Positions 33,570-41,690 of a DNA stretch of 64,000 nucleotides are shown one piece after another. The position numbers and the translations under genes were made by a program. The stretch spans positions 62,001-126,000 of the forward strand of contig JAHBUR010000010.1 in assembly GCA_019637975.1 (NCBI GenBank), in the 5' to 3' direction. This DNA is from Bacteroidota bacterium. GTDB lineage: Bacteria; Bacteroidota; Ignavibacteria; UBA10030; UBA6906. Numbering within the stretch: position 1 is the first letter of the stretch; each line of letters begins with the position of its first letter. A model generated the notes under the pieces. That model saw only the letters and a program-made list of their open reading frames with translations, ran no database searches and was not told the origin of the DNA.

Positions 33570-35656
33570 GCAAGCACCTTTTTTGCTGCTGCGACCACGG
33601 CCCCGGCTGTGATGCCAAAGCCCTTGAAGACTGCATCAACCGGAGCCGACATGCCAAATGTTGTCATCCCCACAAACTCGCCCTGCTGTCCGATGTATCG
33701 TTCCCATCCCAACTTCATTCCTGCTTCAACGGCAACGCGTGCTGTAACGGAAGGAGGCAATACACTTTCTTTGTACTCCCCGGATTGTTTTTCAAACAGT
33801 TCCCACGAAGGCATGCTGACAACGCGGGCACGGATTCCTTCCGAAGAAAGCTGTTCGTACGCTTTGACGGCGAGCGATACCTCCGACCCGGTGGCAAGAA
33901 GTAATACATGCGGATTCTTCTCGCCGATCAAAATGTAGGCGCCACGTGAAAGGTTCGCAGCAGAAGCACACTTCGTTTGATCAAGAACGGGCAGTTTCTG
34001 CCGTGTTGTGGCAAGAACGACGGGGCCGTCACGATGTTCAAGCGCGAACTTCCACGCGTATGCTGTTTCGTTCGCATCGGCGGGACGAAGAATAATCAAG
34101 CCGGGCATGGCACGCAACGATGCGAAATGCTCAACTGCCTGATGGGTCGGGCCGTCCTCGCCAAGCCCGATGCTCTCATGCGTGAAGACGAAAATGGTCG
34201 GATATTTCGATAGAGCTGCGAGCCTGATGGAGGGTCGCATATAATCAGTAAAGGCGAAGAACGTCGCCCCGTACGGAATCAGCATGTCACTCACAGCAAT
34301 GCCGTTCATGATGGCGCCCATGCCGTGCTCGCGCACGCCGTACCGGATGTAGCGTCCGAGCCTGTTCGTTTTGCTGAAATCCGTCGAGCCTCTGAATTTT
34401 GTATTGTTCGATGGAGTCAGGTCGGCCGAACCGCCGAGTACAAGCGGCAGCTTCGGCATAATTGCATCGAGCGTCTTCCCCTGGGCTTCACGCGTGGCAA
34501 GCGGCGTAGCCGGATCGAACTTCGGAACATTCTCTTTCCATATCATTTCCCAGTTCCCGGGGAGTTTGCGCTCCGTAGCCCGCTTGAATTCCCTTGCCAG
34601 GTCGGGATGCGCGTTCTCGTAACCGGCAAACAACGAGTTCCATTCCGCTTCTTTCGTGGCACCTTTCTCAACTTCTTTCCGGAATACTGCCAGCGCTTCA
34701 TCGGGGATGAAGAGTTTCTTCCCGGTATCCCATCCCAGTTGTTTCTTCGTTAATCTAATCTCATCATCACCGAGAGGCGAGCCGTGAGCATCGGCGGTAT
34801 CGTGCTTGTTGGGACTGCCGTACCCGATGTGTGTACGCAACTTGATCAGTGAAGGACGATTGTTTTCGTTCCGCGCTGCAATTAGCGCCTTTTCAATGGC
34901 GTCGAGATCATTGCCATCTCCGCCGACTGTTTGAACGAACCACCCGTATGCTTCGTAGCGCTTTGCCGAATCCTCCGTGAAGGCAAGATCGGTACTTCCA
35001 TCGATGGAAATATGATTGTCATCGTAGAGTACAACGAGTTTGTTAAGACCGAGAGTTCCGGCAAGCGAACACGCTTCCGATGAAACACCCTCCATCAAAC
35101 AACCATCTCCCGCTATCACATAAATGGTGTAGTCGATAACCGGAAAGCCATCACGATTGAAGTATGCAGAAAGATACTTCTCCGCCAACGCCATCCCGAC
35201 AGCATTCGATATTCCCTGCCCCAACGGACCCGTTGTCACTTCAACCCCCGGGGTGTGTCCGTATTCCGGATGGCCCGGCGTTTTGCTTCCCCACTGTCTG
35301 AAATTCAGAATCTCATCAAAAGACAAATCATACCCTGTCAGATGAAGCAATGAATACAATAACATGCAACCGTGTCCCGCGGAAAGCACAAATCTGTCAC
35401 GATTCACCCACTTCGGGTTGCGCGGGTTGTGCTTGAGATGGCGGGACCACAAAAGATATGCGGCGGGCGCCATTCCCATCGGCATTCCGGGATGTCCTGA
35501 TTTGGCTTTTTGTATCGCATCAATCGAAAGACAGCGAATAGTGTTGATGCAAAGTTCGTCCGATTCGGTCTGGCTCGGATGCCTCGGAAGTTTCGAGAGT
35601 TTATCCAATTGATCAATTGTAATTGAGGGGGATGAACCGGAGGATACGCTTGACAT
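33566..35656 (-). CDS. tkt: Transketolase
   Basis: 696 residues, full length, with AAGGA upstream of the ATG. The thiamine diphosphate motif [13 protein letters not shown] and downstream [12 protein letters not shown] are intact. The second domain shows [19 protein letters not shown] and the C-terminal domain [13 protein letters not shown]. It moves two-carbon ketol units in the non-oxidative pentose phosphate pathway. It is the first gene of the operon. The enzyme depends on thiamine diphosphate, which links it loosely to the thiamine operon at 49484-54197. Confidence 0.97.
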   Translation of the reverse strand: MSSVSSGSSPSITIDQLDKLSKLPRHPSQTESDELCINTIRCLSIDAIQKAKSGHPGMPMGMAPAAYLLWSRHLKHNPRNPKWVNRDRFVLSAGHGCMLLYSLLHLTGYDLSFDEILNFRQWGSKTPGHPEYGHTPGVEVTTGPLGQGISNAVGMALAEKYLSAYFNRDGFPVIDYTIYVIAGDGCLMEGVSSEACSLAGTLGLNKLVVLYDDNHISIDGSTDLAFTEDSAKRYEAYGWFVQTVGGDGNDLDAIEKALIAARNENNRPSLIKLRTHIGYGSPNKHDTADAHGSPLGDDEIRLTKKQLGWDTGKKLFIPDEALAVFRKEVEKGATKEAEWNSLFAGYENAHPDLAREFKRATERKLPGNWEMIWKENVPKFDPATPLATREAQGKTLDAIMPKLPLVLGGSADLTPSNNTKFRGSTDFSKTNRLGRYIRYGVREHGMGAIMNGIAVSDMLIPYGATFFAFTDYMRPSIRLAALSKYPTIFVFTHESIGLGEDGPTHQAVEHFASLRAMPGLIILRPADANETAYAWKFALEHRDGPVVLATTRQKLPVLDQTKCASAANLSRGAYILIGEKNPHVLLLATGSEVSLAVKAYEQLSSEGIRARVVSMPSWELFEKQSGEYKESVLPPSVTARVAVEAGMKLGWERYIGQQGEFVGMTTFGMSAPVDAVFKGFGITAGAVVAAAKKVLA

Positions 35657-35958
35657 TAAAAAATTCCTTGAAATTCATCTGGAATGTTGAAACTAAGTCC
35701 TCTAAAGATAGGCATTTCTTTATGATTTTCAATCATTTTGCCATTGAACTTGCTCGAACGGAAGGCAGGTCACATTTTTACATATATATTTTGTAAAAAC
35801 TACTAAAGATGTCTGTCCTTATGTCCGATAATCTGTAAAGAAACAGGTAAGTTCTACATAAATCGGTCAAAAGCGTTACAACTCTTGCTCAAAGGTGGAT
35901 GAGTTTGGAGAATTGTGCTGCTTCGAGTAAGTAAAGTTCACATTTGAGGGGGTATTTT
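35657..35958. other. Intergenic region between tkt and the NtrC-type regulator
   Basis: About 300 bp, distinctly AT-rich compared with neighbours, between divergent genes. It holds the tkt promoter (35705-35732). On the plus side only weak -35/-10 candidates are seen. GAGGGGG at 35946-35952 is the regulator's ribosome site. I found no convincing sigma-54 GG-N10-GC promoter, and no RNA gene. Confidence 0.6.
35705..35732 (-). promoter_or_regulatory. Sigma-70-type promoter of the tkt operon
   Basis: On the minus strand TTGAAA (35727-35732), 16 bp, TATCTT (35705-35710), giving a leader of about 42 nt to the tkt ATG. Confidence 0.5.
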
Positions 35959-37326
35959 ATGGCAAAGAAGGATCAAACAATTCTGGTGGTTGATGATGAG
36001 GAAACATTCAGATATATGCTCTCGACCCTTATCTCCGGGGCAGGATACACGGTTGAAACTGCGTCGGACGGCATAGCCGCAATCAACGCCATCCAGACAA
36101 GTCTTTACGATGTGGTTCTCTGTGATGTAAGAATGCCGAAGGTAGATGGCATTGAAGTGTTGAAATTCATCAAGACAAACTATCCCCGAACGGAAGTTGT
36201 GATGCTTACCGGAACAGCGGACGTGCGGATTGCCGTTGAGTGTATGAAAACCGGCGCGTACGATCACATTCTCAAACCCACAACATCGGACGATCTTCTT
36301 TCAACCATTGAGCGGGCATTGGAACACCAGCAACTTATCCGCAACAATGCCGTGATGAAAACTGAACTCGAACGGTTGCAAGGCAACGGCGACATCATTG
36401 GCGAAAGTTCGGCCCTGCGCAGGGTGCTGGACGTTGCAGCAAAAGTCGCTCCGACCGAATCAACGGTCTTGATTCAGGGGCCGGGCGGTACCGGCAAGGA
36501 ACTGATTGCAAACTACATCTATCAACGCAGCGAACGGTACGGATTGCCGTTTGTGACGGTCAACTGCGCCTCCATTCCCGATACACTGATCGAGGCCGAA
36601 CTGTTCGGCTATGAGAAGGGCGCCTTTACCGACGCCCAGAAGATGAAACCGGGCATTGTTGAAATAGCGGACAAGGGAACCCTGTTCCTCGACGAAATCG
36701 GCGACATCAGCCCGATCGTGCAGCCGAAAATCCTGCGTTTCATTCAAAGCGGGGAGTTCCGTCGTGTTGGCGGCAACCAAATTCTGAAAGCGGATTGCAG
36801 AATTCTTTCCGCCACGAACAAGAACTTGAAAGAGGAAGTGAAAGAAGGGCGGTTCCGTGAAGATTTGTTGTACCGTCTGAACGTCATTACCATCGAGTTA
36901 CCTTCATTACAGCAGAGGCGTGACGATATTCCGCTGCTTGTCAATTCGTTCCTCACAACGAAAATGAAAACCCGCGTGCCGAAGTCGATCTCCGACAAGG
37001 CAATCGAGGTACTGCTTTCGTACGATTGGCCGGGAAATATCCGGGAGTTGGAGAACGTTATCGAGCGGGCGGCGATTCTTTGCCAGAATAACATCATTGA
37101 ACCGCGGGATCTTTCGTTGCCGAATTCGCCGATGACGCTTCCTGCCGCGACCGACCGCGACAGCAAGGTCGGCACGACAATTCCCTTAAGGGAAATCGAG
37201 CGCATGCACATCGAAGCCGTGCTGCGAAGTTTGAGAGGCAATAAAACCGAGACGGCGAAGATTCTCGGCATCAGTCTGAAAACACTCTACACGAAAATCC
37301 AGCAGTACCAGCTTCGCTGGAATTAG
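35959..37326 (+). CDS. NtrC-family sigma-54-dependent response regulator
   Basis: 455 residues from an ATG 6 bp after GAGGGGG; a TTG at 35944 is in frame but would include that site. Receiver domain: D12, D13, phospho-acceptor D56 in VLCDVRMPK. The AAA+ domain at about 140-370 has Walker A GPGGTGKE and Walker B GTLFLDEIGD. The sigma-54-contacting loop reads GAFTDA instead of the usual GAFTGA. A Fis-type helix-turn-helix closes the protein (ETAKILGISLKTLYTKIQQY). There is no adjacent kinase. The loop change may weaken or alter sigma-54 contact; that is inference from the family. Confidence 0.93.
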   Translation: MAKKDQTILVVDDEETFRYMLSTLISGAGYTVETASDGIAAINAIQTSLYDVVLCDVRMPKVDGIEVLKFIKTNYPRTEVVMLTGTADVRIAVECMKTGAYDHILKPTTSDDLLSTIERALEHQQLIRNNAVMKTELERLQGNGDIIGESSALRRVLDVAAKVAPTESTVLIQGPGGTGKELIANYIYQRSERYGLPFVTVNCASIPDTLIEAELFGYEKGAFTDAQKMKPGIVEIADKGTLFLDEIGDISPIVQPKILRFIQSGEFRRVGGNQILKADCRILSATNKNLKEEVKEGRFREDLLYRLNVITIELPSLQQRRDDIPLLVNSFLTTKMKTRVPKSISDKAIEVLLSYDWPGNIRELENVIERAAILCQNNIIEPRDLSLPNSPMTLPAATDRDSKVGTTIPLREIERMHIEAVLRSLRGNKTETAKILGISLKTLYTKIQQYQLRWN

Positions 37327-37340
37327 GCAGTTCCCCCGAC

Positions 37341-37392
37341 CATTGCATCATTGGCACGCAACTCGTAGTTTATTGCAGCCAATGATGCAATG
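37341..37392. repeat. Perfect 15-bp inverted repeat after the NtrC-type gene
   Basis: Arms CATTGCATCATTGGC (37341-37355) and GCCAATGATGCAATG (37378-37392) are exact complements with a 22-bp spacer. They begin 14 bp after the regulator stop and end 12 bp before the next start codon. No U-tract follows. It could be a transcript hairpin or a binding site for a dimeric protein. Confidence 0.7.
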
Positions 37393-37404
37393 TGAATTGT
37401 TGAC

Positions 37405-38490
37405 ATGATGCCATCTCCTCCCCACTCCCTGCTCCGAAGAAAGTCATTCGTATCACTGCTCTATCTCTTCACCGCAATGTATGTATTCGGCGTGTGGGTG
37501 TGGAGTGCAGATACGCCGACAACGTCGTTCAACAGTGACCCGCGTTCAAAACTCTCTGAACTGATTTACGGAACGGCACACAAACCCTACGTGCAGCGAG
37601 TGCTTGTGCCGCTTGTTACCCGAGGCGTTTTCTCGATCGTTTCAGGCTCCGCCATTGATTCAATTGAGAAGAGTCTCCTTGAACTTCCGAAAGTTCAAAA
37701 GGAAACGGCACGATTGGGTTGGGAGACGGATTTCTTCATGGAATACCTCATCGCTCTCGCATTTGCATTTGCCACGCTTGTGGCATTTCCATTTGTCATT
37801 CGAGAACTCTGGGCGAGGCTTTACAATACCGACGAGTCGATTACCGATATCATTCCCCTGCTTGCCCTGCTGGCACTTCCGCCGATATTTCCAACGGGGC
37901 CGCATTACATTTATGACTTGCCGGCGTTGCTCCTTTTCACGTCAGGCATGCTCTTCATGATAGAACAACGATGGGCCTTGTTCTATACAATCTTCGCTCT
38001 CGGATGTCTCAACAAGGAAACGATGGTTTTGCTCGCGTTGCTGTTTGCGATGTTGTATAGGAAGGAAATGGGGCAACAGACCCTTGTTCTTCATCTAGTT
38101 GCACAAGCATTCCTTTTTGCCGTGATCAAGCTGATCATCATGAATGCATTCGCTGACAATCCGGGGCCTGTCATGGATTTTCACCTCAATCTCAATCTGC
38201 ACATCTTGCTATCGGGGTACAATCTCGTCCCAATGATTGTCGCGGGATTTACTTTGTGGTTGGTTTTCAGCAACTACAACAGCAAACATGTTATTCTCCG
38301 AGCGGCGTTATTGCTTGCTGTTCCTCTCGGATTTCTCGTATTGGTGAGCGGCGTTATCACCGAACTGCGGGCTGTTCTCGAGCTGTATCCAATCGTCTTG
38401 CTGCTTGCGCTGCACACCATCTTCTTCACTCTATTGAAAGTTCCGTACCAGAAAGAGCCTTTCCCCATCAATCCGGCGACGGGCAGATGA
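37405..38490 (+). CDS. Polytopic membrane protein of unknown function
   Basis: 361 residues with about eight to nine hydrophobic helices. After TM1 there is a loop of about 90 residues containing HKPYVQRVLVPLVTRG. Segments such as PPIFPTGPHYIYDLPALLLF and LGCLNKETMVLLALLF resemble uncharacterised families with a GT-C-like or EpsG-like arrangement, but I cannot assign one. It overlaps the following methyltransferase gene by 4 bp (ATGA at 38487-38490), so the two are co-expressed. The C-terminal 20 residues are soluble. Confidence 0.75.
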   Translation: MMPSPPHSLLRRKSFVSLLYLFTAMYVFGVWVWSADTPTTSFNSDPRSKLSELIYGTAHKPYVQRVLVPLVTRGVFSIVSGSAIDSIEKSLLELPKVQKETARLGWETDFFMEYLIALAFAFATLVAFPFVIRELWARLYNTDESITDIIPLLALLALPPIFPTGPHYIYDLPALLLFTSGMLFMIEQRWALFYTIFALGCLNKETMVLLALLFAMLYRKEMGQQTLVLHLVAQAFLFAVIKLIIMNAFADNPGPVMDFHLNLNLHILLSGYNLVPMIVAGFTLWLVFSNYNSKHVILRAALLLAVPLGFLVLVSGVITELRAVLELYPIVLLLALHTIFFTLLKVPYQKEPFPINPATGR

Positions 38491-39302
38491 GTAATTTGAA
38501 TATCGAACACATCATATCTCTCGACTCCCCGCAGTTGCAACCATACCGCACACTCCGCCGTCCGCAGGATCATCTTGATCAGGGAATTTTTGTTGCAGAA
38601 GGTGAGAAGGTTGTCCGCCGTTTTCTTGATTCGGATTGGAAAGTAATTTCCCTCTTGTTAACCCCTGAATGGTTGGAAGCAATCGTTCCTTCAACCACAG
38701 AATCTAGGTTGCGCGCTGCACAGATTTTCGTTGGAGGAAAGAATCTGCTTGAAACGATTGTCGGATTTCCCCTGCATCAAGGAATCATGGCAGTAGGAGA
38801 AGTGCCACGTGAAGCATCATTGGAGGCAACAATTCAGCGACTTCCCTCCCCGCATTTTCTTGTGGCGTTAGATGGATTGGTTCACGCCGAAAACGTCGGT
38901 GTTGTTGTTCGGAACTGCGCCGGATTTGGCGTTGACGGCATTCTCATAGGCAAAACGACGGCAAGTCCGTACCTTCGACGGGCTGTGCGCAACTCGATGG
39001 GCGGGATTTTCAAACTCCCCTGCAAGCACGTTGATGATTTGGCTGTTTCACTTGCATGGCTGAAAAACAACTACGCCACGCGCATCATCATCGCAGACGC
39101 ACACGCTGAGACAACCGTTGACAGGGCGAATTTCTCAGGCAACATCTGTATTGTGTTCGGAAACGAGGATGCGGGAGTTTCCGAAGAAGTAAATGCCATA
39201 GCCACCGACCGAGTGCGCATCCCGATGCACAACTCAACCGACTCCCTCAACGTCGCCAGCGCAAGCGCGGTGGTGCTGTGGGAGGGAAGGAGGGGGAGAT
39301 AA
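38487..39302 (+). CDS. SpoU/TrmH-family RNA 2'-O-methyltransferase
   Basis: 271 residues from the ATG at 38487, overlapping the upstream stop. A longer frame exists upstream but only as an overlap with the membrane-protein gene. The N-terminal substrate-binding domain includes QGIFVAEGEKVVRRFL. The C-terminal SPOUT domain has the three family motifs: AENVGVVVRNCAGFGVDG, CIVFGNEDAGVSEE and IPMHNSTDSLNVASASAV. The deep trefoil knot binds S-adenosylmethionine. It methylates a ribose in rRNA or tRNA; the exact target cannot be decided. Confidence 0.93.
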   Translation: MSNLNIEHIISLDSPQLQPYRTLRRPQDHLDQGIFVAEGEKVVRRFLDSDWKVISLLLTPEWLEAIVPSTTESRLRAAQIFVGGKNLLETIVGFPLHQGIMAVGEVPREASLEATIQRLPSPHFLVALDGLVHAENVGVVVRNCAGFGVDGILIGKTTASPYLRRAVRNSMGGIFKLPCKHVDDLAVSLAWLKNNYATRIIIADAHAETTVDRANFSGNICIVFGNEDAGVSEEVNAIATDRVRIPMHNSTDSLNVASASAVVLWEGRRGR

Positions 39303-39406
39303 GATGCGAGCAAAAAAAATTGACTACATTCATCAATCCAACCCGGCAGTCTCCTGTCGGCAAGTCGGGATTGAAGCGGACCAGATTGAAATTCTGATGA
39401 GACTCG

Positions 39407-39733
39407 CTACTTGAATTTCACCGCAATGCCAGAAGCTCCGTTGCCGTACTGCACGAATCCAACGACAGCGTCAGCTCCAATCTTCGCTGCTTCCTCCTTG
39501 ATGCGTGCAATATATTTTGCTCCATTAAGTTCATTATGCAAGGACACTGCAACGCTCCCCAATTCAACATAAGAGCGGCCAATGTCCTTCGAGGCATATA
39601 TTCTTATTGTTTCCGAAGCGGTGGCCTGTTCTGATGTAATGCCGGGATTCAAAGTACTGAAGCCGGCAGTAGAGCCGCAACCTGCAAGCAAGGAGCCCAA
39701 AACACAAACCAGGATGACGGAATATGATTTCAT
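39407..39733 (-). CDS. Small lipoprotein with YbjQ-like domain
   Basis: 108 residues with signal peptide and lipobox LLAGC. The mature domain has strand-helix-strand order: IRIYASKDIGRSYVELGSVAV, then a helix ARIKEEAAKIGADAVVGFVQY, then a terminal strand. That resembles the YbjQ/DUF4156-type fold. It lies 18 bp after the stop of a similar lipoprotein gene (39752-40120) and probably arose from the same ancestor: both have an IGxV-type strand followed by an amphipathic helix ending in Ala-Gly/Ala-x-Ala. Function unknown. Confidence 0.72.
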   Translation of the reverse strand: MKSYSVILVCVLGSLLAGCGSTAGFSTLNPGITSEQATASETIRIYASKDIGRSYVELGSVAVSLHNELNGAKYIARIKEEAAKIGADAVVGFVQYGNGASGIAVKFK

Positions 39734-39751
39734 TACGCTTGCTCCTCACTG

Positions 39752-40120
39752 TTATTGATATTTGACAACCATCCCGTGAACTCCATAAATTGACTCATAA
39801 ATAGGGATGAAAAGAATGAACCCGGAGAGAATAACGTGAACGTCACTGCGGCTGTTGATGATCGCATTACCGCCTGCACTAGCGGCTTTTTCTCTGGCAA
39901 ACTTTGATGCTTCGTCAAGTGAACTGCCTCGCGCAAAGACATACCCGATTTCCGTAATCGGCTTATCCAAGCTCTCATTTGTTGTGATGAGAATTTTGGC
40001 CGGCTCAGTTGGCGGGAACATTTTTTCTTCGTTCGTAGGAGCAAGGATTACGGGCTTGACACATGCGACAGCAAAAATTGCAAGCGCAGAGATCACACAG
40101 GAAAGCAGAAATCGAGACAT
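39752..40120 (-). CDS. Small lipoprotein, companion of the 39407 gene
   Basis: 122 residues. The signal peptide ends with AVAC, lipobox-like although its -3 residue is not the preferred leucine. The mature part shows ITEIGYVFARGSSLDEASKFAREKAASAGGNAIINS, the same strand-helix plan as its neighbour. A hydrophobic stretch (VILSGFILFIPIYESIYG) follows. It is the first of the two-gene unit. The family is not assigned beyond the resemblance to YbjQ-like domains. Confidence 0.7.
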   Translation of the reverse strand: MSRFLLSCVISALAIFAVACVKPVILAPTNEEKMFPPTEPAKILITTNESLDKPITEIGYVFARGSSLDEASKFAREKAASAGGNAIINSRSDVHVILSGFILFIPIYESIYGVHGMVVKYQ

Positions 40121-40261
40121 AGTGAGTACCTTTCGCTTATGGGAAAAGTTTTCTTATACAGTGACGCCTTTCGTTCGTTACCTATTCCATCATGCTCGGC
40201 TTCGTTCTCCGAGGTCATTGTCCAAACCGAGTCTACCAAATCAAAGAGACTACCATCGACA

Positions 40262-40540
40262 TCACCGCAACAGCAAAAGCTTCCTCGTCTCCACAAACCC
40301 TCGTGCTGAGCCTGTCGAAGCACTCACGGCCTGCATTCTGTACAGGTACACGCCACTCGCAAACGCCGCAGCATTCCACGTAGCCGAGTACGTTCCTGGA
40401 CTCATTCGTTCGTTGACGAGCGTTGCCACTTCGCGGCCGAGGAGGTCGTAGATCTTTAGCGTGACGTCACTGGCGATGGGGATTTGGAAGCTGATCTTCG
40501 ATTCAGGGTTGAAGGGGTTGGGGTAGTTTTGGGAGAGGGA
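40262..40540 (-). repeat. Sorting-domain module repeat, copy 1
   Basis: Aligns to 41412-41690 at a constant 1,150-bp offset with no indels. An 85-bp stretch (40455-40539 against 41605-41689) is identical. It encodes the sorting domains of two otherwise unrelated proteins. Confidence 0.9.
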
Positions 40541-41335
40541 GAAGATACTTGGCATACTATCCCCCTCTTTAACCGCTGTTACCGTGTCGTAGAGACGCCA
40601 GTTTCCTTCGAGGTCACCGTGGTTTTGGTAAATCGAAAAATCACGAATGTCATCGACGCCACCTCCCAATATTCCTAAGTCCTCAGCAATTTCGAATCGC
40701 CAGTAAGCAACAAGTCCGCTGTCGGCCGTGCTGTAGTACGGAGGACCTAACGTATCGTTCATGGTCGACTGAATCTGCTGTGCGGTACGAGATTGATTCC
40801 ATATTCTAACTTCATCAATGATCCCCGTTGAAAAGGTGTTCACATTGCCATAGATTGCAGCTCCTATCAGAACCTTGGCATCCGACATATAGAAACCTGC
40901 CGAGCCCCTACGTTTACCTCGCAGAACCCCGTTTACATAGATTCTCATTGTATCATCTGCCACGCTGTAGGTTGCAGCAATGTGGGAGAATTGTTCTAAT
41001 GGCAACACGCTGTCCGCATATAATTCAGGAGCTCCGGTTATTCCATCAGGCGATATCATATACAACGGACGCGACACAATACTACCCGTGGCTAACCACC
41101 AGCTTCCTCGCACTGAAGCCTCGGTTTTCCATTTAGTCATGATTGGACCGTAATGTAAGCTTGGTCTTACCCATGTTTCTAGCGTAAGGTGTTGACCCAT
41201 CCCCAAACTCTGGCTACTCGGGATTCTCATATACGCACTGCTTCCATCCAGCCAAAGCCCACGACCAAGAGGAGGCTGCGCAACAAGAAGCGAAGTCCAG
41301 AACAACAACAGCAACGAACAATGAAGTGGCTTCAT
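40262..41335 (-). CDS. LamG-type secreted protein with type IX sorting domain
   Basis: 357 residues from an ATG at 41335 (a TTG at 41347 is in frame). A signal peptide is followed by one concanavalin-like LamG/LamGL domain at about 25-215, recognisable from LTLETWVRPS, HIAATYSVADDTMRIYVNGV and IGAAIYGNVNTFSTGIIDEVRIWN. The sorting domain starts FSLSQNYPNPFNPESKISF and ends TRKLLLLR. Near its end it carries an extra SASTGSARG-type segment encoded by a short dispersed repeat (40303-40323). LamG domains bind carbohydrate or protein. The sorting-domain DNA is near-identical to that of the next gene although the passengers are unrelated. Confidence 0.87.
   Translation of the reverse strand: MKPLHCSLLLLFWTSLLVAQPPLGRGLWLDGSSAYMRIPSSQSLGMGQHLTLETWVRPSLHYGPIMTKWKTEASVRGSWWLATGSIVSRPLYMISPDGITGAPELYADSVLPLEQFSHIAATYSVADDTMRIYVNGVLRGKRRGSAGFYMSDAKVLIGAAIYGNVNTFSTGIIDEVRIWNQSRTAQQIQSTMNDTLGPPYYSTADSGLVAYWRFEIAEDLGILGGGVDDIRDFSIYQNHGDLEGNWRLYDTVTAVKEGDSMPSIFSLSQNYPNPFNPESKISFQIPIASDVTLKIYDLLGREVATLVNERMSPGTYSATWNAAAFASGVYLYRMQAVSASTGSARGFVETRKLLLLR
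40303..40323. repeat. Dispersed TTCGACAGGCTCAGC-type repeat inside a coding region
   Basis: A 21-bp imperfect palindrome with GTGCT/AGCAC ends and the TTCGACAGGCTCAGC core on the minus strand. It adds residues such as ASTGSARG to the sorting domain, in frame. From memory, this core is a widely dispersed intergenic repeat in many bacteria. A near copy lies at 41453-41473. Confidence 0.75.
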
Positions 41336-41411
41336 TTGAACACTCAAGACTCTGGAACTGCTAAGAATCGTACGATTTCAAACTTCTATTCCCAAAAAAG
41401 TCGACTCAGTT

Positions 41412-41690
41412 TCAACGCAACAGCAAAAGCTTCCTCGTCTCCACAAACCCTTGTGCTGAGCCTGCCGAAGCACTCCCTGCTTGCAAGCGGTAGAAATACA
41501 CCCCGCTCGCAAACCCCGCAGCATTCCACGTAGCTGAGTACGTTCCCGGATTCATACGCTCGTTGACGAGCGTTGCGACTTCGCGGCCGAGGAGATCGTA
41601 GACCTTTAGCGTGACGTCACTGGCGATGGGGATTTGGAAGCTGATCTTCGATTCAGGGTTGAAGGGGTTGGGGTAGTTTTGGGAGAGGGT
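41412..41690 (-). repeat. Sorting-domain module repeat, copy 2
   Basis: Counterpart of 40262-40540 at a 1,150-bp offset; it contains the second in-frame dispersed repeat. Confidence 0.9.

Noticed and set aside
35761-35958. Sigma-54 promoter in front of the NtrC-type gene
   Set aside because: A TTTGGAG-TGTGCT-like pair is present but GG and GC are 8 or 11 bp apart instead of 10.
38256-38486. Upstream extension of the SpoU methyltransferase
   Set aside because: It overlaps the coding end of the membrane-protein gene in another frame; ATGA overlap at 38487 is the normal coupled start.
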